A stretch of DNA of 64,000 nucleotides from JADHUC01 sp964623055 (GTDB lineage Bacteria; Planctomycetota; Planctomycetia; Pirellulales; Pirellulaceae): NCBI GenBank assembly GCA_964623055.1, contig CAZURK010000044.1:1-64000 (forward strand), in the 5' to 3' direction. How positions within the stretch are numbered: the stretch's first letter is position 1; every line of letters starts with the position of its first letter. The notes under the pieces are model-generated. The model saw only the letters and a list, made by a program, of their open reading frames with translations, did no database searches and was not told the origin of the DNA. The translations under genes were made by a program, and so were the position numbers. Positions 25,751 through 35,973 of this stretch are shown here, piece by piece.

Positions 25751-28700
25751 ATGCTTGCACGATACGCGTTCTGGACCATCCTCTTGGCTCCCCTCGCCTC
25801 CAGCGTCGCTGGCGAACTGCTACCGCGTGCTTCAGAGCCCGTCGAAGTCGTACTTCCCGATTTCGGTGCGGAAGTGCGAGCCTTCGACGCGCCGGACCGT
25901 CGGCCTGTGGCGTGGTGGCCGCATGTGGTCAATGCCGCTTGGGGCGGCGGTCGCGGCGGGCCGGAACGCCGGGGCGGGTGGCTGGACGAGCATTGGGAAA
26001 TGGTCGACTACTTGGACCGTTCGGCTGATTACACGACTCACGAGTATCTCAAGCACCGCGGAATCTGGTACGAAGTGTATGGCAGCAACGAGTACCAGGA
26101 GACTATCCACTTCCACGAGGAGGGCGCCCGCGAACTGCTCTGGGAGAACGGTATCGCCCGCGACATGCTTGGTAAGCACGTGCTCAGCGAGCACTACAAC
26201 ACCGGGGTCGACTGGTGGCGCGAGCGTATCGGCTGGGATGCGTACATCGTCTGCAACAACGCGCCGCGCTGGTGGTCGGTGATCAACTACGACTGGCTCA
26301 CCAGCCCGCTTCTTGGCTTTGCCATCAGCCAGGACAACATCGGCGGTCCGACGTCGCGGATCGGCGCCGGCGGACACGGCCGCTATTGCGACTACTGCAA
26401 CGCCAAGTTCTTTCACCACCTCGCCCAAGCCGATCGGCTGCCGGAATTCCGCCGCCAGTACAAGCACATTCGGGGCTACGTCCAAGCCAACATGATGGAC
26501 GTGGTTCACCAATTGCCACCGCACGCACAGCATCGCTGGAACGCGGCCGAGGCCGAATTGATGGCACGCATGTGCGAACCGCCCGTGATGTCGGAGTACC
26601 ACAAATTCCTTTACATCTCCCACCTGCACAACTTCATCCGGCACTACCAGGACGCCAAGTTGATCGCCCAGCGGCAGGGACGCCAATACGACGTGCACGG
26701 GAATCAGGGCGGGTCGTTCATCGGGCCGAACCCGTATCAAGTGGCACTGTCCGACTTCGTCGACACCGTCTGGTTCGAGAGCAAAGGGATTTCGACGTAC
26801 GACATGTTCAAGTTCGGCTGGAACAATGCATCGGGCGCCTTCCGGTACAAGATGGGCCGGGCCATGACTCGCGGCGTGAAGCCGTTCATGTCGATGACCG
26901 GCTTCCACAAGCACACGGCAGACATCGTCGAACACGAAATGGCCGAAGCCTGCGCTGGCGGCGGTGTGTTGTTCGTGAACCAACAAGCGTTCGAGCAAGA
27001 GCCGATTCTGCTGGACAAACTGACCGAGTACTTCCGCCTGCGCCACAATCACCGCGCGATCTACGCCAATCACACAAAGCAACCGTATGCCCGGGTCGCC
27101 CTGGCGTACTCGATCCCCACGATGATGTACCGCAACTACCAGTACACCGGCGACGCCCCGCCGAACAACGCCCTGCCCGGCACGGCCCGAGCGTTGGAGG
27201 AAGGTCACATCCCGTTCGAAGTCGTTATCCTGAACCACCCGGAAATCCACGCCGACCGCGTGACGCTGGAACAGCTCAAGCTGTACCGAATGATCATACT
27301 CCCGGCACTGGAATGTCTCAGTGACGCACAGATCGACTTGTTCACCCGGTATGTGCAGACCGGCGGCACTTTGGGACTGATCGGCCAGTCCGGCATCCGC
27401 GACGAGAACAATCTGCCGCGTTCCGGTTCGGCGGAGCCCCAATGGCAGAAGGCAGGCCGCGTCATCGACATCCTTCCCGGTCGCAACTTTCTGCCGACTC
27501 GCACGCGCGAAAACGATCAGACGCGCGAGCTGACGGCAGTGGCGCTCGAAGCGCTGCGCCAAGGTCTCGACAGCGATACGATCATCTCAGGCAATCTACC
27601 GCGGTTGCTCTGGATCAACACGTGGAATCACGGAAATGACTTCATCAGCGTTCACTTCGTCAACTACAACGTCGACTTCGAATCCGGCAATGCCACGCCG
27701 ACCGAGTCGGCGGAAGTGACCGTGACGCTACCGCCGGATATCCCAGCCGAACAGGCTGCCTGGCTTGGACCTGACGGCACACGGCGAACACTGCGAATGG
27801 TGGTTCAAGGAACGAAAGTCACGGTGACACTGCCGCCGGTCCGGGTCTACGGCGTGCTGATCGTGGGTCGCAAAGAACTGGATCGAGCATACAACTCATT
27901 GGTACGCGGCGACGCCCTGATGGCACGTGCCACGATGGCCTGCGACGGACAATGGAACGAGTTAGAGGACCGTGCGGATGCGCTCGCTGCCAGACGTACG
28001 GTCGTCGCGACTGAGTTGAACCGAAACGGCGGAGTGGCTGCAGCCGAAGACTATGCCCGGCAGGCGTCGGCTCTCATCCAGGAGATCCAGCGTTCACAGG
28101 ATGTCGCCTACATGTGCCGCGTAAGTGAAAGTGTCAATACGGACGGCGCAGTGCTGGCGCTCGATTTCGGTGGATCACGCGAACAGCCTCTGTGGCGCAT
28201 CGTGGAGCCAACAACCACTTACGATCCGCAGACCGGTTTTGGCTGGCTTCCGTGGAATGACGAAACCGACGCCACGCCCGAGGAGCGATACTACGCGATG
28301 GCGCAGAAGTACGGCGGCAGCATGGCAACCCAGGTAACCGCTGGTCGATTGCTGTTCTGGCCCTACCGCCAGCCGCCTCCCGCGCCACTCAGCACGAACC
28401 TCGCGTGCGGCATGTCTCGTAGGTTTCGCATCGACATCGAACCGGGCGATTACACCGTGCGCGTGGTGACCACGAATCCGTCATGGACCAATCGCAATTT
28501 CTTCGTTTCCGGCATGGTACGTCTGAACGACGAGTATCGACTGTTGGACGCGGTACACGACAAAGGAACTCTGGAATCGCGCGAATTCTTCGTCAAAACA
28601 CCCGACGGCAAGCTCGATTTCACCTTCGGCGGCCCAACCGGTTGGGGTGTGGCCGCTCTGATAATCCGACGCGGCGGTCGTTCCACGAGCGATCACCAAA

Positions 28701-29155
28701 CGACCGAAGGCTTGCGTGCTTGGCACGTCAGTCCGCGCTTTGCCAATCCCGACTGGTACCCAATCACTCAGGTGACCTGCCCACCGGAACGTCGACTTGC
28801 CAGTCTCCCCGAGGCCGACTGGACCATGATCAAGGCCCCCGTCGCCGGTCTTCCCGTGGTCGATATGGGCACGAACCGCCAAGCCGAGATCGGCGACGTC
28901 GTATACGCTGCTACGACGATCGAGTCACCAACAGCGCGAGATGTCCATTTCCATTTTGGCGCCACCAGCCAAGCGCAGTTGTGGCTCAACGGCAAGTCAA
29001 TCGGATACGCGCCGAACGAAAAGGGCTTGCGACGCGACGAGTTGGTCGTTCCGGTACATCTCGCCGAAGGAGAGAATACGCTGGTGGTCAAAATCCAGCG
29101 ATTCTGGGAACGTCGTTGGATGTTCTACGCCAGCCTGACCGACGGGGGCGATTAG
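25751..29155 (+). CDS. Large secreted putative glycoside hydrolase with A4 beta-galactosidase-like middle domain
   Basis: 1134 aa with a signal peptide (1-21). The first 430 residues look like a TIM barrel of the GH42/GH-A type (HVLSEHYNTGVDWW, ...DNIGGPTSRIG, ...FESKGISTYDMFKFGW). Residues about 440-600 match a class-I-glutaminase-like, GH42 trimerisation-type domain (ARALEEGHIPFEVVILNHPE, LYRMIILPALECLSDAQI). The C-terminal third is beta-rich with jelly-roll character (FHFGATSQAQLWLNGKSIGY), fitting carbohydrate binding. Catalytic residues cannot be assigned by eye. It ends 24 bp before the large inverted repeat at 29179-29253, which separates it from the convergent GH20-GH89 gene. Confidence 0.65.
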   Translation: MLARYAFWTILLAPLASSVAGELLPRASEPVEVVLPDFGAEVRAFDAPDRRPVAWWPHVVNAAWGGGRGGPERRGGWLDEHWEMVDYLDRSADYTTHEYLKHRGIWYEVYGSNEYQETIHFHEEGARELLWENGIARDMLGKHVLSEHYNTGVDWWRERIGWDAYIVCNNAPRWWSVINYDWLTSPLLGFAISQDNIGGPTSRIGAGGHGRYCDYCNAKFFHHLAQADRLPEFRRQYKHIRGYVQANMMDVVHQLPPHAQHRWNAAEAELMARMCEPPVMSEYHKFLYISHLHNFIRHYQDAKLIAQRQGRQYDVHGNQGGSFIGPNPYQVALSDFVDTVWFESKGISTYDMFKFGWNNASGAFRYKMGRAMTRGVKPFMSMTGFHKHTADIVEHEMAEACAGGGVLFVNQQAFEQEPILLDKLTEYFRLRHNHRAIYANHTKQPYARVALAYSIPTMMYRNYQYTGDAPPNNALPGTARALEEGHIPFEVVILNHPEIHADRVTLEQLKLYRMIILPALECLSDAQIDLFTRYVQTGGTLGLIGQSGIRDENNLPRSGSAEPQWQKAGRVIDILPGRNFLPTRTRENDQTRELTAVALEALRQGLDSDTIISGNLPRLLWINTWNHGNDFISVHFVNYNVDFESGNATPTESAEVTVTLPPDIPAEQAAWLGPDGTRRTLRMVVQGTKVTVTLPPVRVYGVLIVGRKELDRAYNSLVRGDALMARATMACDGQWNELEDRADALAARRTVVATELNRNGGVAAAEDYARQASALIQEIQRSQDVAYMCRVSESVNTDGAVLALDFGGSREQPLWRIVEPTTTYDPQTGFGWLPWNDETDATPEERYYAMAQKYGGSMATQVTAGRLLFWPYRQPPPAPLSTNLACGMSRRFRIDIEPGDYTVRVVTTNPSWTNRNFFVSGMVRLNDEYRLLDAVHDKGTLESREFFVKTPDGKLDFTFGGPTGWGVAALIIRRGGRSTSDHQTTEGLRAWHVSPRFANPDWYPITQVTCPPERRLASLPEADWTMIKAPVAGLPVVDMGTNRQAEIGDVVYAATTIESPTARDVHFHFGATSQAQLWLNGKSIGYAPNEKGLRRDELVVPVHLAEGENTLVVKIQRFWERRWMFYASLTDGGD

Positions 29156-29178
29156 GGACACTAGCCAGGAATAGGATC

Positions 29179-29253
29179 CCAACGAATTTAGGGAGACGAC
29201 GAATGGCAGATGTATTCGTGGACTCCTATTCGTCGTCTCCCTAAATTCGTTGG
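29179..29253. repeat. 26-bp perfect inverted repeat between convergent genes (possible bidirectional terminator)
   Basis: Left arm 29179-29204 and right arm 29228-29253 are exact reverse complements for 26 bp; the core reads AATTTAGGGAGACGACGAAT. The loop is 23 nt and contains ATTCGTGG, which partly repeats an arm end. A further imperfect match extends outward (GGATCCC/GGAATCC). It lies between the stops of two convergent genes and could terminate both. The arm length exceeds that of a simple terminator, so a small palindromic mobile repeat is also possible. Confidence 0.85.
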
Positions 29254-29275
29254 ATTCCGTTCTCGACTGCTACCG

Positions 29276-32200
29276 CTACTTGGCATGTGCCGCCACTTCG
29301 ACCAGGTGTCGGCCGGTGTTGGCGGAGTTGTGGGGTTGGGTGATGCGGATGTAGCGAGTGGGGCGCGGGTCGAAGCGGCAGATGTAGCCTTCCGCGGTTG
29401 AAAGCTCTTTGTTGTCCAAGTGGTCGGCGACCGTGGTCCATGTCTCGCCGTCCAATGAGGTTTCGACGGTGAAGCCGTAGTGGCGCTGATCGGCGTAGTA
29501 GCCCACCACGACGACGCGCCCGATCGTTGTGGGTTGTTCCAGGTCCACCTGCCACCAAGCGGCCTTGTCCTGTGACACGTCGGTCGCCCAGAATTGATCC
29601 GTGTTTCGTGACCAGCCGTCGTTTGCCAAGTGGGCTGGGTGCGGCGGCAATGCGTGGGAACAGGTGACGGGTTTGCCGGTGGTGAGACTGATCATGTCCG
29701 GCTCGAAGGCTCTCTCGTATTTTTTCCATAGTTTGCGGGCCACAACGACACTGTCACCGCGCGGTTCAGTTGCGTAGGTTTCGCGCTGGTCCGACCAGGC
29801 GGCCATCCATGGCCGGAGTTTTTCGTTGAACGCCTTGCTGTCGAACGGCTCGTTGGCCTTCAACGATTGAGCCGCCTCGTCTAGGAACGGCTCCCAACGC
29901 TTGAGATAGTAGCCGCTGAGCAAGCCGGACCATTCCTTGCGCGCGTAGTCGTCAATCGCTGGACCCTCGCCCCAAAGGGTTAGCACGCGACGGGCGTTCC
30001 ACTCGAATCGAGCCCGTTCGTCGTCGGTCGTGCCCCATCGTTTGGCGTCTTCCAGACAACGGCCCAGCAAGAATTCGCGACGCGTGGCCAGCAGTTCGTC
30101 CAGGTCACGGATCAGTTGCAGGAATCGCTGCGAAGCTTGTACGAACGCCTGATGATCTTTGGCCCGGTGCGCGGCTACCACTTCGTTCTGCAGGTCGGCA
30201 GCGTGATTGCTAAGCGACTGGCGCGCAACGTTCACCAGATCGAAGCGGTACGTATCCACGTCGCCCAAATCGTCGCCCGCCCGCAACAGAGCTTCCCACG
30301 CTTGGGCCACACGACCCGTGTGGTAGGGTGCGGCTCGGGCCGGGCTGAGCGTCGGCAGGCTACTGATTATCGAGCGTGTGCGATACGGCGCGATGTAGAC
30401 CGTGTCCTTGAGAATCTGCCATGACCGCTCGGCATCCGCGTCAGATTGGCCGTAACGGTGGTGTGCGAAATCGCGAATCCACGTGTCCAAGTCGACTGGC
30501 TCGTTGCGCCAAGCCGTTTCGTACATGATGTCGTAGACCACTGGGTTGTAGCCCAATCCTTCATTGACAAAGCCCAAACCGGACAGCTTGCCGCCTTTCA
30601 CGTCGCATCGGGCCAAGTGAGGATTCTGATTCGTCCGAGGCAACGAACCGCCCAGATACACGGTGCAGCCGAAGTTATGCACATTGCACCACACCCAGGG
30701 CTTTCCGAAGAACGCCTCAGTTTCGCTCCACATGGGCCGCGATTCGCAGAACAAGTCCAGCACCAACATGCGATCGTCGGGGACGGCTCCCAGAAACGCC
30801 TTGATCCGTGGCTGCGTCCAGAACGAACGTTTGAACGAGAACGTCCAGCCCTGCAGCACCCAGACGGCTTGCGGATCGGTCTTGGCCATTCCGTCGTAGA
30901 TCGCTCGGCTCAGATCGGCCAGGTCTTTCAATTCGCCGGTGGGCGGAGTCATCTCGATAAACGTATCGGCGTCGTACAGATGATCCGTGCCGAAGCGTTT
31001 CGTCTGTTCCTCCATGAACAGGCGTGCGATCTTGGGGAACAGCGGATCGAGCGGATCGAGCAAGTTCGTTTGCCATTCGATCCAGTGAATCTGGTGTAAC
31101 TTCGCGTCCGGGTACTTCTCGGCAACTGCGGCTGGTACGTGCCCAGTAAAACCTTGCAGGATCGGAGTCATCCCCAATTGTCGCTGCCGGGCCAGAATCT
31201 GCTTCTCCAAATCCTCGTGGCGGTCGATCCAACTTTGCGGTAACGGCCCGCCCCAGCCGTCCAGGCAGCCCATCCATTGAAACGGCAAGAACGGCGGTCC
31301 GGACAGGAACTGCGAGATTTGTTCGTCCGTGATTCCAAGCTGTTTACACACAGCCTGCCAGACCGCCTCCTGTCCGGTGACCGCTAGCGGTGCGTTGATT
31401 CCGTTCAGGGCCATCCAGTCGATTAACCTCTCCCACTGGTCCCAATCCCACCACGGTAGCGAGTAGCCAAAGCAGCAGTAGTTCAGGAAGTAACGGTATC
31501 GCGCCCACGTCACGCGTCGCACCTTCGATTGGACCTCTGGCAGAGGATCGGGCAGATTCAATTGGGTGCCGCACCACGACACATGGCAGTGGCAGTGGTT
31601 TTCCAGGTACCAGTTCAGCCCCGTGGCCATAGCCACGCCCGTATTACCGCGAATCACGATTCGGTCGTCGCGGCTTTCGACCTCGAAGACATCTCGCCCG
31701 TGGGCTGGCGGAATCACCTCGAAAACGAACCGATCGACATATTCCGGCAGCAGTCGCTGGACCAGTGCGCGTGCGGCCACCGGCGCGTCCGGGTCCGTCC
31801 GGCCCTTCCAACTCATCGGCTTTTTGTCCAACGGGCGATAGTTCACGCCCGCCGCCTTCAGCCGCTTCAAATGATGATCCAGACGGACCTGGAATAGCTC
31901 GTAGTTGCGGTTCTCCTTGGGCGACCACACTACCTCGCTCAACGCACAAGCGCGAGGGAACGCCATGTACTGCAGGTGTTTCGCATCGGGGATATATTCT
32001 CGCCAATGCTGAGCTTGCGCACCGAGCACGTGTTTCGCCTGCTCGGCCGAGAGTGCGGCGGGGATTGGTTCGTACCCATACACCTTCTCCAGCGGGAGAT
32101 TTCCGCCGATTGCGAGAGGTTCGGATTCGGCGGGTCCCTGATAGTAGTCGAAATACGTGTGCGACGTGGGGGCCATGATCACGTCGTGGCCGGCCTGCGC

Positions 32201-33481
32201 GGCTGTGATGCCGCCTTTCTCGCCACGCCAGCTCATTACCACGGCCCCCGGCGCAAGACCGCCTTCGAGAATCTCGTCCCAACCGACCAGTCGGCGGCCG
32301 TGTTCGGTCAGAAACGCGTCGATCTGCCGAGTGAACCAGGCCTGAAGCTCCGCCTCGTCCTTAAGCTTCAGATCGCGGATCATCTGTTGGATTTCGTCGC
32401 TGGCTTTCCATTGCGTCTTGTGTGCCTCGTCGCCACCGATGTGGATGTAGCGACTAGGGAACATATCCATGACTTCCGTCAACACGTCTTTGCAGAACTC
32501 AATCGTCTGCGGTCGCGGTGCGAGGATATCGTCACTGATGCCCCAGTGTGTCCACGGCTTGATACCCTTCTGTTTCTCGGGAAAGACTCCCAGATGTGGA
32601 TAGGAGGCGATTGCTGCTCGTGCGTGACCGGGCATCTCGATCTCGGGCATGATCGTGATGTGTCGATCCGCCGCGTACTGGACGATCTCGCGCATGTCGT
32701 CCTGCGTGTAGAAACCGCCGTGGCGTTTGCCGTCGAACTGCCACGGCTTGTCTCTGTAGTGGCCGATCAACGTTTCGTCACGCCACGCACCAATTTCGGT
32801 CAGCCGCGGATATTTCTTGATCTCGATTCGCCAGCCCTGATCGTCGGTCAGGTGAAGCTGCAAACGGTTGAACTTGTGCAGCGCCATCGCGTCGATGAAC
32901 CGCAGCATGTCCGCCTTGGGAAGGAAATGCCGCGCCGGATCAAGCAACAGCCCGCGCCAGGCGAACCTCGGAAAATCGATAATCCGAACGCAGGGAACAA
33001 CCCAGTCGACGCCCTCGGCCTTCGCCTTGCCAAACGCTTGCGGTGGCAGCAACTGACGCAGCGTCTGGCCGCCATAGAACAACCCGGGAGATCCGGCGGC
33101 ATGGATTTCAATCCGTCTTGTCGTGACATCCAGTATGTAGCCCTCTTTCCCGAGCTTCTCCTTCAACGATTCGTCCAAGGTCAGCGTGACAAAGCTATCG
33201 GCGTTTGACGCCGTCTCCAACGTCTCCGAACGGAAGCCCATCGCCGGTGCCAATGCATCGACAAGCTTCAAAGCTTCTGCCTTTGCTTCACCAACAGCCA
33301 CTACCTCGGTTGTCGAAGAGAGCTGGAAGACGCCCTGTTTCATTTCCAGCGTAACAGGCTGTGGGATCACCAATGGCATTGACTGGGGAGTGCTCGCCGT
33401 GTCGCCATGTACCGGCATTGCCACCAAGCAACCGAGAGCGGTAGACCGTACGATAACTGATACAGCAATCTTCTTTGTCAT
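29276..33481 (-). CDS. GH20 beta-N-acetylhexosaminidase fused to GH89 alpha-N-acetylglucosaminidase, with F5/8 C domain
   Basis: 1401-residue secreted enzyme. The signal peptide (1-26) is followed by a GH20b-type N-domain and a GH20 barrel to about 550, with the catalytic HIGGDE at 348-352 (Asp351-Glu352). From about 565 to 1250 it is a complete GH89/NAGLU-like protein: N-domain (PEYVDRFVFEVI), TFIEMTPP with Glu843, LGFVNEG with Glu974 and AVWVLQGWTFSFKRSFW. Glu843 and Glu974 match the catalytic pair of human NAGLU. The last 140 residues are an F5/8 type C/CBM32-like domain. Together they would remove both beta- and alpha-linked GlcNAc from one polymer. Convergent with the 25751 gene and divergent from the DUF3160 gene. 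Confidence 0.93.
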   Translation of the reverse strand: MTKKIAVSVIVRSTALGCLVAMPVHGDTASTPQSMPLVIPQPVTLEMKQGVFQLSSTTEVVAVGEAKAEALKLVDALAPAMGFRSETLETASNADSFVTLTLDESLKEKLGKEGYILDVTTRRIEIHAAGSPGLFYGGQTLRQLLPPQAFGKAKAEGVDWVVPCVRIIDFPRFAWRGLLLDPARHFLPKADMLRFIDAMALHKFNRLQLHLTDDQGWRIEIKKYPRLTEIGAWRDETLIGHYRDKPWQFDGKRHGGFYTQDDMREIVQYAADRHITIMPEIEMPGHARAAIASYPHLGVFPEKQKGIKPWTHWGISDDILAPRPQTIEFCKDVLTEVMDMFPSRYIHIGGDEAHKTQWKASDEIQQMIRDLKLKDEAELQAWFTRQIDAFLTEHGRRLVGWDEILEGGLAPGAVVMSWRGEKGGITAAQAGHDVIMAPTSHTYFDYYQGPAESEPLAIGGNLPLEKVYGYEPIPAALSAEQAKHVLGAQAQHWREYIPDAKHLQYMAFPRACALSEVVWSPKENRNYELFQVRLDHHLKRLKAAGVNYRPLDKKPMSWKGRTDPDAPVAARALVQRLLPEYVDRFVFEVIPPAHGRDVFEVESRDDRIVIRGNTGVAMATGLNWYLENHCHCHVSWCGTQLNLPDPLPEVQSKVRRVTWARYRYFLNYCCFGYSLPWWDWDQWERLIDWMALNGINAPLAVTGQEAVWQAVCKQLGITDEQISQFLSGPPFLPFQWMGCLDGWGGPLPQSWIDRHEDLEKQILARQRQLGMTPILQGFTGHVPAAVAEKYPDAKLHQIHWIEWQTNLLDPLDPLFPKIARLFMEEQTKRFGTDHLYDADTFIEMTPPTGELKDLADLSRAIYDGMAKTDPQAVWVLQGWTFSFKRSFWTQPRIKAFLGAVPDDRMLVLDLFCESRPMWSETEAFFGKPWVWCNVHNFGCTVYLGGSLPRTNQNPHLARCDVKGGKLSGLGFVNEGLGYNPVVYDIMYETAWRNEPVDLDTWIRDFAHHRYGQSDADAERSWQILKDTVYIAPYRTRSIISSLPTLSPARAAPYHTGRVAQAWEALLRAGDDLGDVDTYRFDLVNVARQSLSNHAADLQNEVVAAHRAKDHQAFVQASQRFLQLIRDLDELLATRREFLLGRCLEDAKRWGTTDDERARFEWNARRVLTLWGEGPAIDDYARKEWSGLLSGYYLKRWEPFLDEAAQSLKANEPFDSKAFNEKLRPWMAAWSDQRETYATEPRGDSVVVARKLWKKYERAFEPDMISLTTGKPVTCSHALPPHPAHLANDGWSRNTDQFWATDVSQDKAAWWQVDLEQPTTIGRVVVVGYYADQRHYGFTVETSLDGETWTTVADHLDNKELSTAEGYICRFDPRPTRYIRITQPHNSANTGRHLVEVAAHAK

Positions 33482-33764
33482 AGTTCACCTCGACGGGTTG
33501 CCGACAAGCAGCCAATTCAAAGACGTTTGTTCACAAGAGGTCTTGTTGATTCCGTCAGACCCGTACGCGATTATACCGAAACCGTGTGATGATTTGGTGC
33601 CAATACGCGGCTATTTCGAACGGTTGCGCTTTACAGGTGTCGTTGTCCCGGGGGAGAATTACCGTGTTGGGTACAACGATCGCTCGCAGGCGATCATATA
33701 CGATCGGTTCCCGGTAACTGCGAGATGACTCGATACCACTGCCACGTGAGAACGGAGCGGACCC

Positions 33765-35972
33765 ATGAGATCCTTATTCGTTTGGCTGACACCCTGCGTT
33801 CTGGTAGTGTCCGTCCATGCGCAGGAACGCTTCAGCGCGCCGTACAAGTTAGAGGACGTGAAGTACATCGACCGTTTTGTCGGCTCGAAAGCAGAAAAGG
33901 AGTTGTTGGCGAAGCAGGGATTCGTGGTTACCCGCCAGCATTTCACGCAGATATTCGCCGCGTACCTCAAGCTTGCGCAAAGCGAACCCTGGTTGCCGAA
34001 CTACGTCACGGTGGACAGCGCATGGCATGCGTATCATGTGCTTCTGGAAGAGGGTATCCGTCAGTTGGAGGAGCATCAGGCAGCGGTCCTTCGACGATTC
34101 TCGGCGCGGCTACTGGAGGCGACTCTGGAGAAGAGCCGGGGGTCGGGAGACTTGTATTGGGACTTGGCCGCATTCGCCGCCGTCGGATTGGCGTTGCAGG
34201 ATTCGGACTCCGTCTCGACGCGGGAGCCGAACTTGCGCAAGGTCGTTTCCGGAATCACCGACGCGATCGAATCCGGAGACGGACCGGCGCGAGTGTTGTT
34301 TTTCGGGCTTCCGATCGCTCCAGCACACTTTCGTGCGGCGAGTTTCTACACAAAGAGTCCCAGACTTCGCGCCTACTTCGTTGCGCGACAGTGGTACGCG
34401 AAGTGCGTCTTCCGCCTCAAGTCGCCTGCCGAGACGGAACGGGCGGTGCACCTGGCGCTGCTGATCGACGGAGACGAGAAGTTGAAGACACTTCACGATC
34501 AGCTTTGTGAGCCCTACGACCTATTGCTCGGCCCTCCGGACGATGCGGGCGTGACGGAGTACGTGGAGCTGGCGCGAGATTCCATTGGACCGGAACCTCG
34601 CGCAGACCAGATCTCGAAGGTCTTGGACACGTTCCGCCAGAGGGCTTCGCACCTGCCCGACCCGAAGCTCAACGACCAACTCTTACCGCCGGAGCAGTAC
34701 GCGAGGTTTGCCGAAGAAACCAGAGGATTCCGCCTGCTGCCGGCGCGACGATGTCCTTCGGCAGTATTATTCCACAGGACCTCCGACCCGATGATCCCGG
34801 GCCGAATACTACCCTCCGGCGTCGATTTCTTCGCTGTTGGACCGTTGGCATGTGAAGCGGCTCGCCGCGCTTTGCGGGCATCGGTGGAAGAGGAAGGCGT
34901 TTACGATGCAATCATACGTGCGGAAGCCGAACCGCTCCCCGACAGTCTTCACGGTAAAGCGTTGGAACTACTGAAACTGCTACAGCAGCCGCTGCCAAGA
35001 ACCGCCCCAGCCCCATTGCGGACTGTTGCCTGGCAGGACAAGCAGCTTTGGACCGCGCTGGGCGCATGGGCCGAACAACGCCACACATGGGCCGCGCAAT
35101 TGAAGCTCAGCGTACTGGTCCTCGACGGGGACAAACAGCCACCGGGGTACGTGTCGCCGTATCCGAAATTCTTCAAAGAGCTAGGAGAACTCGCCCGCCA
35201 GACGGTGGCAATGCTTGAGAATTATCGTTTTGAGCCCCATGCCGAGGTCGCCGGCCAAGAGATTCTGGATGTCTTGGGCCAATCCAAAGACCTGATCAAG
35301 CGGGCTGAAGCGGGACAGCCGTACGAACGCGGGGTCCTGGAGTCGATGTTACAACCGCTCCGCAATCTGCACGGCACCTACTGTCGCCGAACCGGGACGC
35401 GCGATCAAACTGACCAACGGGAATGGCTGCGTGGCGCCGGAACCTTGGAACGACTTGCCCGGAGATGGATCGAAGGGAAAGACCTTGGCGCGGTCGACCG
35501 GGAGTTGATCCGGCTATGGGCGACGCCGGAAGGACGTGATCCCATAAAGCTGCTGCCCCAATTTGCCGACACATGCGATCGGCTGGCTGAGATCGCCCGG
35601 AAGCAGTTGGATGGCCAGCCGCTCGACGCCGAGGACGCCGAATTCATCCAATACTATGGCCAGACGCTCGCCCGATTCCACTTCTACGACGACCACGCCT
35701 GGCTGTTTCCCCAAGACGATTTCCCGCTGGTGACACCGGTTGTTGTCAGCCCCATAACCGGCCAGATCCTCTACGCCGGTCTCAGCCGGCCCGAGGCGCT
35801 GTACGTGATCTTGGACGTGGACGGCCATCCGGTACTGCACCGCGGCGCCGTCCTCTCCTATCGCGAGTTCCCAAGGCCGCTGAACGAACTCTTGGACGAC
35901 GACTCGTGGACCAAAGATGTAAAGGCCGGGAAAGCCCCTCCGCCGCCAGCGTTCACATCTTCTTTTCGATGA
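33765..35972 (+). CDS. DUF3160 domain protein, secreted
   Basis: 735 aa with a signal peptide (residues 1-19). The body matches the DUF3160 pattern: ELLAKQGFVVTRQHFTQIFAAYL, PNYVTVDSAWHAYHVLLEEGIRQLE and later SSG/ALGAWAEQRHTWAAQLK. Family function is unknown; members are common in planctomycetes and deltaproteobacteria. GGAG precedes the ATG. Divergent from the GH20-GH89 gene across 283 bp, a region without repeats or genes that should hold both promoters. It stops 1 bp before the end of the minus-strand RhaT gene. Confidence 0.85.
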   Translation: MRSLFVWLTPCVLVVSVHAQERFSAPYKLEDVKYIDRFVGSKAEKELLAKQGFVVTRQHFTQIFAAYLKLAQSEPWLPNYVTVDSAWHAYHVLLEEGIRQLEEHQAAVLRRFSARLLEATLEKSRGSGDLYWDLAAFAAVGLALQDSDSVSTREPNLRKVVSGITDAIESGDGPARVLFFGLPIAPAHFRAASFYTKSPRLRAYFVARQWYAKCVFRLKSPAETERAVHLALLIDGDEKLKTLHDQLCEPYDLLLGPPDDAGVTEYVELARDSIGPEPRADQISKVLDTFRQRASHLPDPKLNDQLLPPEQYARFAEETRGFRLLPARRCPSAVLFHRTSDPMIPGRILPSGVDFFAVGPLACEAARRALRASVEEEGVYDAIIRAEAEPLPDSLHGKALELLKLLQQPLPRTAPAPLRTVAWQDKQLWTALGAWAEQRHTWAAQLKLSVLVLDGDKQPPGYVSPYPKFFKELGELARQTVAMLENYRFEPHAEVAGQEILDVLGQSKDLIKRAEAGQPYERGVLESMLQPLRNLHGTYCRRTGTRDQTDQREWLRGAGTLERLARRWIEGKDLGAVDRELIRLWATPEGRDPIKLLPQFADTCDRLAEIARKQLDGQPLDAEDAEFIQYYGQTLARFHFYDDHAWLFPQDDFPLVTPVVVSPITGQILYAGLSRPEALYVILDVDGHPVLHRGAVLSYREFPRPLNELLDDDSWTKDVKAGKAPPPPAFTSSFR

Positions 35973-35973
35973 G

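Noticed and set aside
25832..27562. 576-codon minus-strand open frame inside the 25751 gene
   Set aside because: The plus-strand product has a signal peptide and recognised domains; the antisense translation does not.
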